64,000 nt of DNA, taken from Paracoccus caeni. Lineage in GTDB: Bacteria > Pseudomonadota > Alphaproteobacteria > Rhodobacterales > Rhodobacteraceae. Under the pieces are notes generated by a model. It had not been told where the DNA came from. It saw nothing but the letters and a program-made list of their open reading frames with translations, and made no database searches. Numbering within the stretch: the first letter of the stretch is position 1; each line of letters begins with the position of its first letter. The stretch is from NCBI RefSeq assembly GCF_016629665.1, contig NZ_JAEPRQ010000001.1:930001-994000 (forward strand), given 5' to 3'. Of the stretch, positions 1 to 8,818 are shown piece by piece. Both the position numbers and the translations under genes were made by a program.

Positions 1-769
1 TCAGGATCGGCATGGTCTGGATCAGGCCCATGTCAGGATCGCCGTTCATCCGCGCCGACATCGCCTTCACCGTCTCGGCGGTGATCACGCTGTCTGCATC
101 CAGCACCACCATCTGGTCATAGCGGCCACCCCAACGACGCACGAATTCGGCCACATTGCCGGATTTGCGGTCCTCGTTGGTGACACGCCTGCGATACCAG
201 ATCGGCACCGGAGAGGTCTCTCTCGCCGCTGCAACCGCCAATGTCTCATTGACCGCCATGGCTGGGTCGCGGCTGTCAGAGAGGACGAAAAATTCGGTCC
301 GGTCGGCGATTCCGGCGCGGCCGATATCCTGCGCCAAGGCGGATAGCAGGCCGATGCTTTCCGTCGGATCTTCGTGATAGACCGGCATGATCACCACGAT
401 GCGGGCATCATTCGGACCATCGGGCGTGGTCAGATTTGGTGCGAACAGTCCCGCAAGGACCGAACAGAACGAAAAGCCCACCCAGCCAAAGGTCGGCACG
501 AACAGCGCCAGCAACGCCCACTGCATCGGCGTCGGTGTCTCGCCAAAGGTCAGCAGCATCTGTTGCAAGCCGATCCCGGCGATTGCCGCGGCACCGCCAA
601 AGGCGATCAGCCGGGCCAGCCAGACGCGGATGCCGTTCCGGGGCAGGCGCGCATGCATTACAGGGCGTTTCCCGAAATCCTGCGGCAGCATTTCAAGCGG
701 CGCTTCCGGTGGCGTCGGCGCCTCTATCGCGGGGGCTTCGGCGTGGTCCTGTTGCAGGGGCACGGTCAT
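1..769 (-). CDS. opgH: Glucan biosynthesis glucosyltransferase H, 5' part (cut by window edge)
   Basis: An inner-membrane glycosyltransferase (GT2) that polymerises the beta-glucan backbone of osmoregulated periplasmic glucans from UDP-glucose. The first 256 codons are here; the rest lies beyond base 1. Reading down from the ATG at 769, I see a cytoplasmic N-terminus rich in Pro and Glu, two hydrophobic segments (about residues 50-70 and 82-110), then the GT2 entry IVVIMPVYHEDP and the metal-binding motif VVLDADS near residue 222. The order of two N-terminal membrane segments followed by the catalytic domain is that of OpgH/MdoH. Its ATG overlaps the opgG stop in an ATGA, so the two are probably translationally coupled, as in known opgGH operons. 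Confidence 0.9.
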   Translation of the reverse strand, partial: MTVPLQQDHAEAPAIEAPTPPEAPLEMLPQDFGKRPVMHARLPRNGIRVWLARLIAFGGAAAIAGIGLQQMLLTFGETPTPMQWALLALFVPTFGWVGFSFCSVLAGLFAPNLTTPDGPNDARIVVIMPVYHEDPTESIGLLSALAQDIGRAGIADRTEFFVLSDSRDPAMAVNETLAVAAARETSPVPIWYRRRVTNEDRKSGNVAEFVRRWGGRYDQMVVLDADSVITAETVKAMSARMNGDPDMGLIQTMPIL

Positions 770-2346
770 GCGGTCCAGCGCGCCAGCCAGGTTTCGCTCA
801 GCGGCACGCCTTCGCTGTTGGTCAGAACGGCCTGAAGATCGGCCATCGTCGCATCTCCCGGCTCGAACTCGAAACCAAGGCGCAGCACATCCTGTTCCGG
901 CAGCGGTTTCAGATAGGCATGGACGATATTGCCAGACGAGGTTGTCACCTTCGACTGTGGCAGATCGCCGGTGAACAGCGCCCGGTCAAAATCGACGATA
1001 AAGGTCCGCGTCGTCTCGACATTGACGGTCCGGCCTGACCGCACGTCGCGAACCTTGGCTAAGGGCAGGTCATTCGGCGGCAGGGTCAGGAAACTGAGCC
1101 GATAGCGGAATTCGTGACGGGTGCCGCGCGCCAGCGGCTCTTTCGGCAGCCAGTAGCTGACGATGTTGTCGTTGAATTCATTCTCGACCGGGATCTCGAT
1201 CAGACGAACCTCGCCTTCGCCCCAATCGCCTTCCGGCTGAATCCACGCCGAGGGGCGTAAGTGATAGCGAGCCTCGGCATCCTGATAGTCGATGAATTCG
1301 CGGTGGCGTTGCACCAGACCGAACCCGATCGGGTTCTTGTCCACGAAGGACGAGATTTGCAGGTTCTTCGATGCGCCCAGTGTCCGCCACAGCGCCAGAT
1401 CGCCGCCGGTATGCATCTGCAACCCGTCGCTGTCATGGACGGCGGGGCGATAGTCGTCCACCTGCCGACGGCTGGCCGGGTTGAACCAGAACATCGAGGT
1501 CAGCGGCGCGATGCCGGTATTTTGCAGATCGACGCGCGGGAAGATGGCGGTGCGGACGCGGATCATCGTGACGGCGCCCGGATTGACGTCGAACTGGAAG
1601 GCGGCAGTTGTCGATTTGCTGTCCAGAATGGCGTGGATACGCACCCATTCCGAGGTTTCCGAGGGCTGGTGAATCCAGAAATCGGTGAAAAGCGGGAACT
1701 CCTCGCCGTCCGGGCTACCGGTCTTGATCGCCATGCCGCGCGCCGAAAGGCCGTAAAGCGTGCCACGCGCGACGGCGCGGAAATAGGTCGCGCCCTGAAA
1801 GACCAGAAATTCGTCCATGACGCCGGGGCGGTTCAGCACGGTTCGCAGCCGGAAGCCGGACCAGCCCATATCGCCCACGGTTTCCAGATCTACCCCATCG
1901 GGGAATTGCGACTGGTCGAACTCCAGCAGGTTCGGATCGAATTTCAGCTCTTGCGGAATGCCGTCGCGGACAAGATTGATCTTGACCGGCTCATAGAAGA
2001 TCGCGCCCGGCGGCAGCAAATCCATGGCGAACTTGCTGCTGTCGCCCAGCGGGTTGGCGTCGCGCTTGAAGCGGATGCCGCGATAGCGGTCATAGCTGAG
2101 ATCAGAGAAGCTGCCGACCTGCTCGGCCACCGGCTGCGTGTAAACGCGGGTCGAGCGTTCGGCGGCAAGGGCCGCGACCTCTTCGAAGCCGAAGACGGTC
2201 GGTGCCGGTTCGGGCGCGTCGTCGGGCTGACTATTCGCGGACTCGGAATCGGCCTGGTCCTCGGACTGGGCTTGCACCTGAGTAGCGGTGAATGCGCCAC
2301 CCGCAGCGATTGCGGTGGCAGCGTTGAGGAATTGACGACGCTTCAT
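766..2346 (-). CDS. opgG: Periplasmic glucan biosynthesis protein OpgG/MdoG
   Basis: A periplasmic protein needed to make or branch osmoregulated periplasmic glucans. It has 526 residues, the usual size (E. coli MdoG 511, MdoD 551). The N-terminus KRRQFLNAATAIAAGG contains a twin-arginine motif followed by a hydrophobic stretch and an AQA cleavage site near residue 27. This suggests Tat export, which is known for OpgD, rather than the Sec export of classical OpgG. The family-typical YDRYRGIRF lies near residues 84-92. It is the first gene of the pair with opgH (4-base ATGA overlap). The ribosome site before the ATG is weak. OpgG and OpgD are homologous, so the D-type paralogue cannot be excluded. 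Confidence 0.9.
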   Translation of the reverse strand: MKRRQFLNAATAIAAGGAFTATQVQAQSEDQADSESANSQPDDAPEPAPTVFGFEEVAALAAERSTRVYTQPVAEQVGSFSDLSYDRYRGIRFKRDANPLGDSSKFAMDLLPPGAIFYEPVKINLVRDGIPQELKFDPNLLEFDQSQFPDGVDLETVGDMGWSGFRLRTVLNRPGVMDEFLVFQGATYFRAVARGTLYGLSARGMAIKTGSPDGEEFPLFTDFWIHQPSETSEWVRIHAILDSKSTTAAFQFDVNPGAVTMIRVRTAIFPRVDLQNTGIAPLTSMFWFNPASRRQVDDYRPAVHDSDGLQMHTGGDLALWRTLGASKNLQISSFVDKNPIGFGLVQRHREFIDYQDAEARYHLRPSAWIQPEGDWGEGEVRLIEIPVENEFNDNIVSYWLPKEPLARGTRHEFRYRLSFLTLPPNDLPLAKVRDVRSGRTVNVETTRTFIVDFDRALFTGDLPQSKVTTSSGNIVHAYLKPLPEQDVLRLGFEFEPGDATMADLQAVLTNSEGVPLSETWLARWTA

Positions 2347-2493
2347 ATCAGCTGTTGCTAGCCCTAAAACCGTTTCATCATAGGTGGCCCGCTATGTGTC
2401 AGCAAGGCGCACAGGGTCAAGACGCACGCCGCAATTGTTTGGTTTCGTCATGCGTTACGTCAAACTTTGGCCGAATCTTGCCTGTTCGTGGCC

Positions 2494-4746
2494 TTATCGC
2501 TGGTTCCGTGCCAGCCATTCCGTCACCGGACGCCTCAGATTGGGCATACCGGCATCCAAGGCCTCATAGATCACCGACTGTAGATCCTGCAAGGAAACTT
2601 GCCGAATCAAATGCTTGACCGGACCGATCGAGGCAGGCCGCATCGACAAGCGGTGAATGCCCAAAGCGGCAAGAGTCAGCGCTTCAATCGGTCGGCCCGC
2701 ATCTTCGCCGCAGAAGGACAGCGGCACATGCGCGTCGGCGCAACGGTCAACAATCTGGCGCAGCATCAGCAGGAAAGAGGCGCTGAGCGTGTCATAGCGA
2801 CGGCGCACCCGTTCATTCTCGCGGTCGGCGGCGAAGAAGAACTGTTTCAGGTCATTACCGCCGATCGAGACGAAATCGCACATCTCGAAGAATTTCTTCG
2901 GTGCAAAGGCCAACGCCGGGGTTTCCAGCATCGCGCCCACGCGGATGTCGCTTGGCATATCATGGCCCAGCCGTTGTTCGCGCGACAATTCCTGCATCAG
3001 GATGCGATAGGCCTCCTCATATTCGGTGATGTCGGCAATGAACGGGAACATCACATGCAGGGGGCGCCCGACCGAGGCGCGGATCAGCGCCTGCACCTGC
3101 ATCCGCAGCACGCCGCGCTTGTCCAGACCCACGCGGATCGCCCGCCAGCCCATCGCCGGGTTCGGCTCGTCCTGCGGCTTCATATAGGGCAGCACCTTGT
3201 CCGAGCCGATGTCCAGCGTGCGGAACATCACCGGCTTGCCCTTGGCATTGTCCATGACGCGCGCATAAAGCGCCGCCAATTCGGCCCGGCGGGGGACATG
3301 GTTGCGGATCAGGAACTGCAACTCGGTCCGGAACAGGCCGACGCCTTCCGCACCGGAACCTTCCAGCGAAGGCAGATCGGCCATCAGACCGGCATTCATA
3401 TACAAATGAATGCTGGTGCCGCAAAGGCCGGTCGCGGGCAGGGTGCGAAGGCTGGCATAGCGGTTCTGCGCCTCGGCCTGCATGGCGATCTTGTCGCGGA
3501 AAGCGATGGCGACGGATTCCTCGGGGCGCAGATGGACGATGCCCTGATCGCCATCGACAAGGATCGCGTCGCCGTTCAGCGCCTCGGTGGTGATGCGATT
3601 GGCGTGGATGACCAGCGGGATCGCCAAAGCCCGGGCCACAATCGCCGCGTGACTGCCGACCGAGCCTTCCTCAAGCACCACGCCCTTCAGCTTGCGGCCA
3701 TATTCCAGCAATTCGGCAGGGCCGATATTCCGCGCGACAAGGATCGGATTGGCCGGCATCTCGGCCCCGGTATCGGTGCCCTGTCCGGTCAGGATCCGAA
3801 GAAGCCGGTTCGAGAGATCGTCAAGATCGTGCAGCCGGTCGCGCAGATAGGGATCGGCTGCCATTTCCAGCCGCGCCCGCGCCGCCGATTGTTCCTTTTC
3901 GACCGCCGCTTCTGCGGAAAGGCCAAGCTGGATATCCTCTTCCATCCGCTTCAGCCAACTGCGCGAATGGGCGAACATCCGGTAGGTTTCCAGAACCGCC
4001 ATATGCTCGCCATCGCCAACGGCATCGGCGGCAGAGACCATGGAATCGACGGTGCTGCGCAGCCGCTCGATCCCCTCGTGAAGGCGCTGCAATTCGCGGT
4101 CGGGATCGTCGCCGACAGGGTTCGCGATGACCACGCGGGCCTCGTGCAGCCATACCTGCCCCTCGGCCGCGCCTTCCTGCGCGGTTGCGCCCCGGATCAT
4201 CAGCGGGAAACGGTGGGCCAGCGGCAGGCTGTCGCTTTGGCTGCCCTGAAATGCGCCAAGCTCGGTCATTTCGGCCAGCACCATGGCGACGACTTCCAGC
4301 CCGTAAAGCTCGTCCTCGCTGAACTCGCGCGAGTCGCGGGACTGCACCACCAGCACGCCCAGCTTTTCGCCGACGCGCTGGATCGGCACGCCAAGGAAGG
4401 CGGGGAAGACCTCTTCGCCGGTTTCCGGCATGAAGCGGAAGCCGGGTTCTGCGGGGGCGTTGGCGGTGTTGATGTAGCGCCCGGTTTTGGCGACGCGACC
4501 GACCAGACCTTCGCCCAGACGCAGACGGGTCTGGTGAACGGCGGCGGCGCGCAGACCTTCGGTCGCGCTGAGTTCCAGCGTTTCGGGATCGCGGAACAGG
4601 TAGATCGAACAGACCTGCGTGCCCATCGAATCGGCGATGTTATGGGTGATCTGGTCCAGCCGGTCCTGACCGCCGCCAGCGGCGGCCAGAATATCTTTCA
4701 GCCGCTTCAGCAGCTTGCGTGAGTCGCTGTCTTTGCGGTCTTGCAT
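2494..4746 (-). CDS. ptsP: Phosphoenolpyruvate-protein phosphotransferase PtsP (EI-Ntr)
   Basis: First enzyme of the nitrogen-related phosphotransferase system. It autophosphorylates from PEP and passes the phosphate to NPr; the chain is regulatory rather than sugar-transporting. Of 750 residues, about 1-155 form a GAF sensor domain (TQVCSIYLFR; VGRVAKTGR), absent from the sugar EI and diagnostic of PtsP. Residues 180-300 are the NPr-binding helical part, about 330-405 the phosphohistidine domain with GSVGSHAAIVAR (His366 predicted), and 430-720 the PEP-binding barrel ending in SFCGEDAGRP, where Cys matches the EI active-site cysteine. It stands 66 bases after lysC on the same strand, an arrangement common in Rhodobacteraceae. 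Confidence 0.95.
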   Translation of the reverse strand: MQDRKDSDSRKLLKRLKDILAAAGGGQDRLDQITHNIADSMGTQVCSIYLFRDPETLELSATEGLRAAAVHQTRLRLGEGLVGRVAKTGRYINTANAPAEPGFRFMPETGEEVFPAFLGVPIQRVGEKLGVLVVQSRDSREFSEDELYGLEVVAMVLAEMTELGAFQGSQSDSLPLAHRFPLMIRGATAQEGAAEGQVWLHEARVVIANPVGDDPDRELQRLHEGIERLRSTVDSMVSAADAVGDGEHMAVLETYRMFAHSRSWLKRMEEDIQLGLSAEAAVEKEQSAARARLEMAADPYLRDRLHDLDDLSNRLLRILTGQGTDTGAEMPANPILVARNIGPAELLEYGRKLKGVVLEEGSVGSHAAIVARALAIPLVIHANRITTEALNGDAILVDGDQGIVHLRPEESVAIAFRDKIAMQAEAQNRYASLRTLPATGLCGTSIHLYMNAGLMADLPSLEGSGAEGVGLFRTELQFLIRNHVPRRAELAALYARVMDNAKGKPVMFRTLDIGSDKVLPYMKPQDEPNPAMGWRAIRVGLDKRGVLRMQVQALIRASVGRPLHVMFPFIADITEYEEAYRILMQELSREQRLGHDMPSDIRVGAMLETPALAFAPKKFFEMCDFVSIGGNDLKQFFFAADRENERVRRRYDTLSASFLLMLRQIVDRCADAHVPLSFCGEDAGRPIEALTLAALGIHRLSMRPASIGPVKHLIRQVSLQDLQSVIYEALDAGMPNLRRPVTEWLARNQR

Positions 4747-4812
4747 CGCGTAAGTCCGCCTCCGATTTTTCGCGATGGCCGCTTGGGCCTTGCGCCGCTA
4801 GGGGCTGTGCTG

Positions 4813-6069
4813 TCAGGCCGTTTCGAGGCCAAAGGCATCATGCAGCGCCTGCACGGCCAGTTCCATATACTTCCGGTCGATCAGCACCGAAATCTTGATT
4901 TCGCTGGTCGCGATCACCTTGATGTTGATGTTTTCATCAGCCAGCGCCTTGAACATCATCGCCGCAACGCCGGTATGGCTGCGCATGCCGATGCCGACGA
5001 CGCTGACTTTGGCGACCTCGGTATCGACGACCAGTTCGTCATAGGCGATCGAGCCTGCGGCGCGCGCCTCTTCCATGGCTTTCTTCGCCCGCTCGACCTG
5101 ATTGATCGGGACCGAGAAGGTCATGTCGGTCACCGAACCGGGGTGATCGTCGTAATCTTTTTCCGAGATGTTCTGGACGATCATGTCCACATTCACACCC
5201 GCATCGGCCAGAGGCGCGAAGATTGCGGCGGAAATGCCGGGGCGGTCCTCGACCGTCACCAGCGTGATCTTGGCCTCGTCGCGGGAATAGGCGACGCCGT
5301 TGACGACTTTCGATTCCATGATTTCATCCTCATCGCAGACCAGCGTGCCGGAGGTTTCATCCGTATCCTCGAACGAGGATAGCACGCGCAGGCGGACCTT
5401 GTAGCGCATTGCCAGTTCGACCGAGCGCGTCTGCAAGACCTTCGCCCCCAGACTGGCCAGTTCCAGCATTTCCTCGAACGCGATCTTTTGCAGCTTGCGC
5501 GCTTTCGAGGCGATGCGGGGATCGGTCGTGTAGATGCCATCGACATCGGTATAGATATCGCAACGCTCTGCCTCGAAGGCGGCGGCGAAGGCGACGGCGG
5601 TGGTGTCCGAGCCGCCACGGCCCAGCGTCGTGATCCGGTGATCGGGGGCGATGCCCTGAAAGCCCGCGACCACGGCGACCTTGAAACCCTCGGCGAATTT
5701 CTGGTCCAGATTGGCGCGCGGAATGTCCACGAAACGCGCCGAGGAATGGGCTGCGGTCGTGTTGATCGGCACCTGCCAGCCCTGCCAGCTTCGCGCGGGC
5801 ACACCCATTTCCTGCAGGGTCAGGGCCATAAGACCGGCAGTGACATTCTCGCCGGAACTGACGACGGCATCATATTCGCGCGCATCGAACAGGGGCGAGG
5901 TCTGCTCGACCCAGCCGACCAACTCATTGGTCTTGCCCGACATGGCGCTGACAATGACAATGACGTCGTAACCGCGATCCACCTCGCGCTGCACCTTTTG
6001 TGCAGCGTTGCGGATGCGGTCCAGATCGGCAACCGAAGTCCCACCGAATTTCATCACCAGAAGCGGCAT
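4813..6069 (-). CDS. lysC: Aspartate kinase
   Basis: Phosphorylates aspartate, the first step toward lysine, threonine and methionine. The N-terminal MKFGGTSVAD motif is the signature of the amino-acid kinase fold. The middle carries GRGGSDTTAVAFA and the C-terminus two ACT regulatory domains (VEDRPGISAAIFAPLADAGV and the VGIGMRSHTGVAAMMFKAL segment), so feedback inhibition is expected. I chose the ATG at 6069 (MPLLVMKFGG), giving 418 residues. It is preceded by GGAGG with a 6-base spacer, and the family begins there. An in-frame extension of 22 codons upstream has no homology. It is followed 66 bases later by ptsP. Confidence 0.95.
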   Translation of the reverse strand: MPLLVMKFGGTSVADLDRIRNAAQKVQREVDRGYDVIVIVSAMSGKTNELVGWVEQTSPLFDAREYDAVVSSGENVTAGLMALTLQEMGVPARSWQGWQVPINTTAAHSSARFVDIPRANLDQKFAEGFKVAVVAGFQGIAPDHRITTLGRGGSDTTAVAFAAAFEAERCDIYTDVDGIYTTDPRIASKARKLQKIAFEEMLELASLGAKVLQTRSVELAMRYKVRLRVLSSFEDTDETSGTLVCDEDEIMESKVVNGVAYSRDEAKITLVTVEDRPGISAAIFAPLADAGVNVDMIVQNISEKDYDDHPGSVTDMTFSVPINQVERAKKAMEEARAAGSIAYDELVVDTEVAKVSVVGIGMRSHTGVAAMMFKALADENINIKVIATSEIKISVLIDRKYMELAVQALHDAFGLETA

Positions 6070-6179
6070 CGTGGGCCTCCAGCCAGAGCGTTGTTCATCG
6101 GCGCGGCTTTTATGGGTGGGCTGGCGAAACCGCAAGAGGCGATGCGCAGATTTACCTATGGGCAGCTAATAGCGGGTGG

Positions 6180-6812
6180 TCAGAACGGAATTGGCGTTCC
6201 GTCATAGTTCAGGAACTGCCCGCTGCTTGCGGCATCCAGCGCCTCGAAGCGGTTCAGCAGCCCTTCGACCGATTGCGCCACGGTGATCTGGGCTCCCGCG
6301 CCGCCCATCTGTGTCTGAACCCATCCGGGGTGGTAGATGCCGACCGGAAGATCAAGGTCCGTCGCCAGATTTCGACCAAGATTGAGCAGCGCCGCCTTGC
6401 TGGCCCGATAGACATAAGAGCCGCCCGGCGCGCGAGCATCCGACCCCATTGCCGAACTGATCAGCGCGATTTTCCCGGCCCCGCGCCGCAGCGCCGGAAG
6501 GCAGGCGCGCACGGTCAGGAACGCGCCGGTCACATTCACCGCGAAAGCCTCGGCCCAGATCTGCGGCTCAAGCGCGTCGATGGACAAGCTCTTGTCGTTG
6601 TAGATTCCGGCATTGCAAACCAAGAGGTCCAGAGACATGCCAGACAGCCGCTTCGCCAGCGCCTCGAAATCAGCCTCGGACTGAACGTCAAACGCGACCT
6701 GATCGCCTGTTGGATGTCTGGCGGCTGCAAGGACATGGGCACCGCCTGCACGATAGGCGTCGGCCAATGCGGCCCCGATGCCGCGCGACGTTCCGGTAAT
6801 CAGGACATTCAT
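6180..6812 (-). CDS. Short-chain dehydrogenase/reductase
   Basis: A classical SDR of 210 residues with the N-terminal cofactor loop TGTSRGIGAAL (residues 6-16), the structural NAG (67-69) and the catalytic S120, Y135 and K139 (YxxxK). The short length and the C-terminal NYDGTPIPF ending resemble the small CsgA/sniffer-like SDRs, whose substrates are mostly unknown. It needs NAD(P)H; which cofactor is used cannot be told from the sequence. Its ATG shares one base with the stop of the DUF1178 gene (TAATG), so the two are probably co-transcribed and coupled. Confidence 0.88.
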   Translation of the reverse strand: MNVLITGTSRGIGAALADAYRAGGAHVLAAARHPTGDQVAFDVQSEADFEALAKRLSGMSLDLLVCNAGIYNDKSLSIDALEPQIWAEAFAVNVTGAFLTVRACLPALRRGAGKIALISSAMGSDARAPGGSYVYRASKAALLNLGRNLATDLDLPVGIYHPGWVQTQMGGAGAQITVAQSVEGLLNRFEALDAASSGQFLNYDGTPIPF

Positions 6813-7240
6813 TAATTCGCCTTCTGGCGCGGGATGAAGGGCAGGGGGGCGACGGGAACGCCTTCCTCGATCAGCTTGCGTGCCTCGTCCGGGCGTGCCT
6901 CGCCGTGGATGGCGCGCGAGGGACTGCGGCCTTCATGCATGGCGCGGGCCTCATCGACGAACTTCATCCCGACATAGTCCGAATTTGCCTCGACCTGCTG
7001 GCGTAACTGCTCCAGCGCGGCTTCGGCGGCATTCTGCGGCGTGGACAAGGCGTGCTTGTCATCCTTGGAGCGAGATTTGGCAGGCACCGAGGGCGCCATC
7101 AGGGTTTTCTGCACATCGGGTGAACCACAAAGCGCGCAAGTGACCTGACCCGCCGACAGCATCGTGTCGAACGCGTCCGACGACCGGAACCAGCCGTCGA
7201 AATCATGGCCTTTCTTGCAGCGCAAATCGTAGCGGATCAT
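6812..7240 (-). CDS. DUF1178 family protein
   Basis: A conserved proteobacterial protein of 142 residues with no established function. The N-terminus MIRYDLRCKKGHDFDGWF and the zinc-ribbon-like pair CALCGS near residue 35 (with the first Cys-x3-His) are typical of DUF1178, as are FRSSDAFD and KTLMAPSV. The four metal-ligand-like residues suggest a small zinc-binding head, and the Ala-rich C-terminal half looks helical. The start at 7240 has AGAAGG seven bases upstream. An open reading frame extends 100 codons further upstream but overlaps the neighbouring glycosyltransferase gene and is not homologous. It overlaps the SDR gene by one base. Confidence 0.9.
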   Translation of the reverse strand: MIRYDLRCKKGHDFDGWFRSSDAFDTMLSAGQVTCALCGSPDVQKTLMAPSVPAKSRSKDDKHALSTPQNAAEAALEQLRQQVEANSDYVGMKFVDEARAMHEGRSPSRAIHGEARPDEARKLIEEGVPVAPLPFIPRQKAN

Positions 7241-7275
7241 GCGGTTACCTTCTGTTCCATGATCTTTATATCGTA

Positions 7276-8523
7276 TCAGGCATTTCCACGCGCAAGTCCA
7301 CGTAACTGCGCGACCAAAGCCGCCGGATCGCCCGCCCGGCTGTCCAGCACCTGCCGCGCCGCCTTGCCCATGTCGCGCGCGATCTGCGGGGCGCCGACCA
7401 GTTCCGAAAGCGTGCCCGCCAGCGTATCGGCATCGATCTGCCGTGCCGCGCCCGCATCGATCAGGGCGGCATAGCTGTCGGTATAAGTGCTGACATGCGG
7501 ACCGTGCAGCAGCGCGCAGCGATAGGCGGCGGGCTCCCACGGCGTATGGCCGCCGCGATCGGTAAGCGAACCGCCGACAATGCAGATACCGGCCTCGGCA
7601 TACCAGCGATCCATCTCGCCCAAGGTATCCGCCAGCAGAATGGGCCCCGTCAGATCGTCGCCGCGCGAACGGCGCAGCACCGGAACACCCCGTTTTGCGA
7701 TGATCGCCGCCACCTCGTCCCCCCGGTCCGGGTGACGGATCGCAAGGATCAGCCGCATCAGGGGATAGGTCGCTTGCGCGGCAAGGAAAGTGTCCAGAAT
7801 GGTAGCCTCTTCGCCCTCATGGGTCGAAGCGGCCAGCACGGTCACATCGCGCGCCGGACCGTCGGGTGGCGGCGTGATCTCGGATGGCCCGAGCAGCTTC
7901 AGATCCAGCCGGGGAAGCGCTGCCGATGGCGGCAGGCCAAGGGAAAGCAGACGTTTCTCGCTGGCCGAATCCTGTGCCGAAAGCGCCGCGATGCGCTGCA
8001 ACATTGGTCGGATGATACGGGGCAATCTGGCCCAGTTCGCCGCCGATTTCCGCGACATCCGCGCCCCGATCATCGCTTGTGGAATCGCGCGCCGCGCCAG
8101 TTCCCGCGATCTGAGAGGCCAATATTCACCCTCGACCGTCACCTGCAAACGCGGCTGCACCGCATCAAGGAACCCCTCAAGCGCCTTCGGCAAATCCAGC
8201 GGCGCGATACGGGCGTTCAGTCCCCATCCGGCAACCATGTCGCGGGCGGTTTCGGTATTAGAGGTGATCAGAAGGCTGCAATCTTCGGCAAGCGCCTCAA
8301 TGACCCGCCGCGCCGATTTCAGTTCACCGACCGAGGCACCATGGACCCAGATATCGGCAGGTAGCGGCTGCGCCCCAAGGCCAAGCCGTTCGCGCAGCAA
8401 CGCCTTGCCGCCCCATTTCGCGCGGGTTTTCAGCACGGCCTCGACCAGTCGGGCCATCGCGTCGTGGATCATCTGCCGCCCTTCTGCCGCCCTATCCTGA
8501 GAGGCCAAGCTATACCGATCCAC
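7276..8523 (-). CDS. waaA: Kdo transferase (WaaA/KdtA)-like glycosyltransferase
   Basis: A family 30 glycosyltransferase that transfers Kdo residues from CMP-Kdo to the lipid A precursor at the inner face of the cytoplasmic membrane. Visible motifs are WVHGASVGEL (59-68, Glu67 as the expected catalytic base) and the C-terminal GGSLTDRGGHTPWEPAAY donor-site pattern. At 415 residues it is slightly short. The usual N-terminal membrane anchor is replaced by a charged stretch, and VTVEGEYWP stands where ETELWP is common. It may therefore be a paralogue rather than the essential WaaA. The start is uncertain (8523, or the later methionines 18 or 23). It ends 35 bases before the DUF1178 start. Confidence 0.82.
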   Translation of the reverse strand: MDRYSLASQDRAAEGRQMIHDAMARLVEAVLKTRAKWGGKALLRERLGLGAQPLPADIWVHGASVGELKSARRVIEALAEDCSLLITSNTETARDMVAGWGLNARIAPLDLPKALEGFLDAVQPRLQVTVEGEYWPLRSRELARRAIPQAMIGARMSRKSAANWARLPRIIRPMLQRIAALSAQDSASEKRLLSLGLPPSAALPRLDLKLLGPSEITPPPDGPARDVTVLAASTHEGEEATILDTFLAAQATYPLMRLILAIRHPDRGDEVAAIIAKRGVPVLRRSRGDDLTGPILLADTLGEMDRWYAEAGICIVGGSLTDRGGHTPWEPAAYRCALLHGPHVSTYTDSYAALIDAGAARQIDADTLAGTLSELVGAPQIARDMGKAARQVLDSRAGDPAALVAQLRGLARGNA

Positions 8524-8638
8524 GCGCCGGATAGAAGCGGCGCATGTTGATCGGCGCTATTTGAGAAAGGGAACCGCGCCGCAACAGCCACGTTGGCCTT
8601 GTATAATTACACGCAGAAACAGCGAAGGAGATCGAGCG

Positions 8639-8716
8639 ATGAAAGGCCTTGTTGCATGGTGGCTGGGGGTGCCCGTGGTCGTAATCATAGTGTTGTATGT
8701 GGTAGGTGTCTTTTAG
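8639..8716 (+). CDS. Single-helix membrane microprotein, 25 residues
   Basis: A very short frame beginning with ATG preceded by AAGGAG at a good distance. It encodes a short Met-Lys-Gly head, then Trp-Trp and one continuous hydrophobic helix (residues 4-25) ending directly at TAG. A TATAAT hexamer lies at 8602-8607, but no convincing -35 box stands before it. The helix contains the pattern WWLGVPVVV with a conserved-looking Gly-Val-Pro. I do not recognise the family. The strong ribosome site, the purely hydrophobic composition and the following hairpin argue that it is a real small membrane protein. Confidence 0.6.
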   Translation: MKGLVAWWLGVPVVVIIVLYVVGVF

Positions 8717-8724
8717 AAGCGTTT

Positions 8725-8756
8725 CGCCAACGTCGTGTTTCGGCGCAGCGTTGGCG
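8725..8756. other. Inverted repeat downstream of the microprotein
   Basis: CGCCAACG (8725-8732) and CGTTGGCG (8749-8756) form a perfect 8-bp stem with a 16-base loop, nine bases after the microprotein stop. A run of five T follows about 17 bases later, so it is only a weak candidate terminator. Confidence 0.4.
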
Positions 8757-8818
8757 TAAGCGACCCGACAAGGTTTTTCCTTCAGTGGTCGATACTGGTG
8801 CAGCCGAAGGACGGGCTT

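Noticed and set aside
2599..4722. 707-codon open frame on the plus strand opposite ptsP
   Set aside because: Mirror-frame artefact of high-GC DNA; the product is His/Gln/Arg-rich without motifs, while ptsP has full domain support. The same applies to long frames opposite the PPDK-like gene (50624-53041), smoK/smoG (61438-63327), the GspL-like gene (38433-40526) and soxA (29221-31161).
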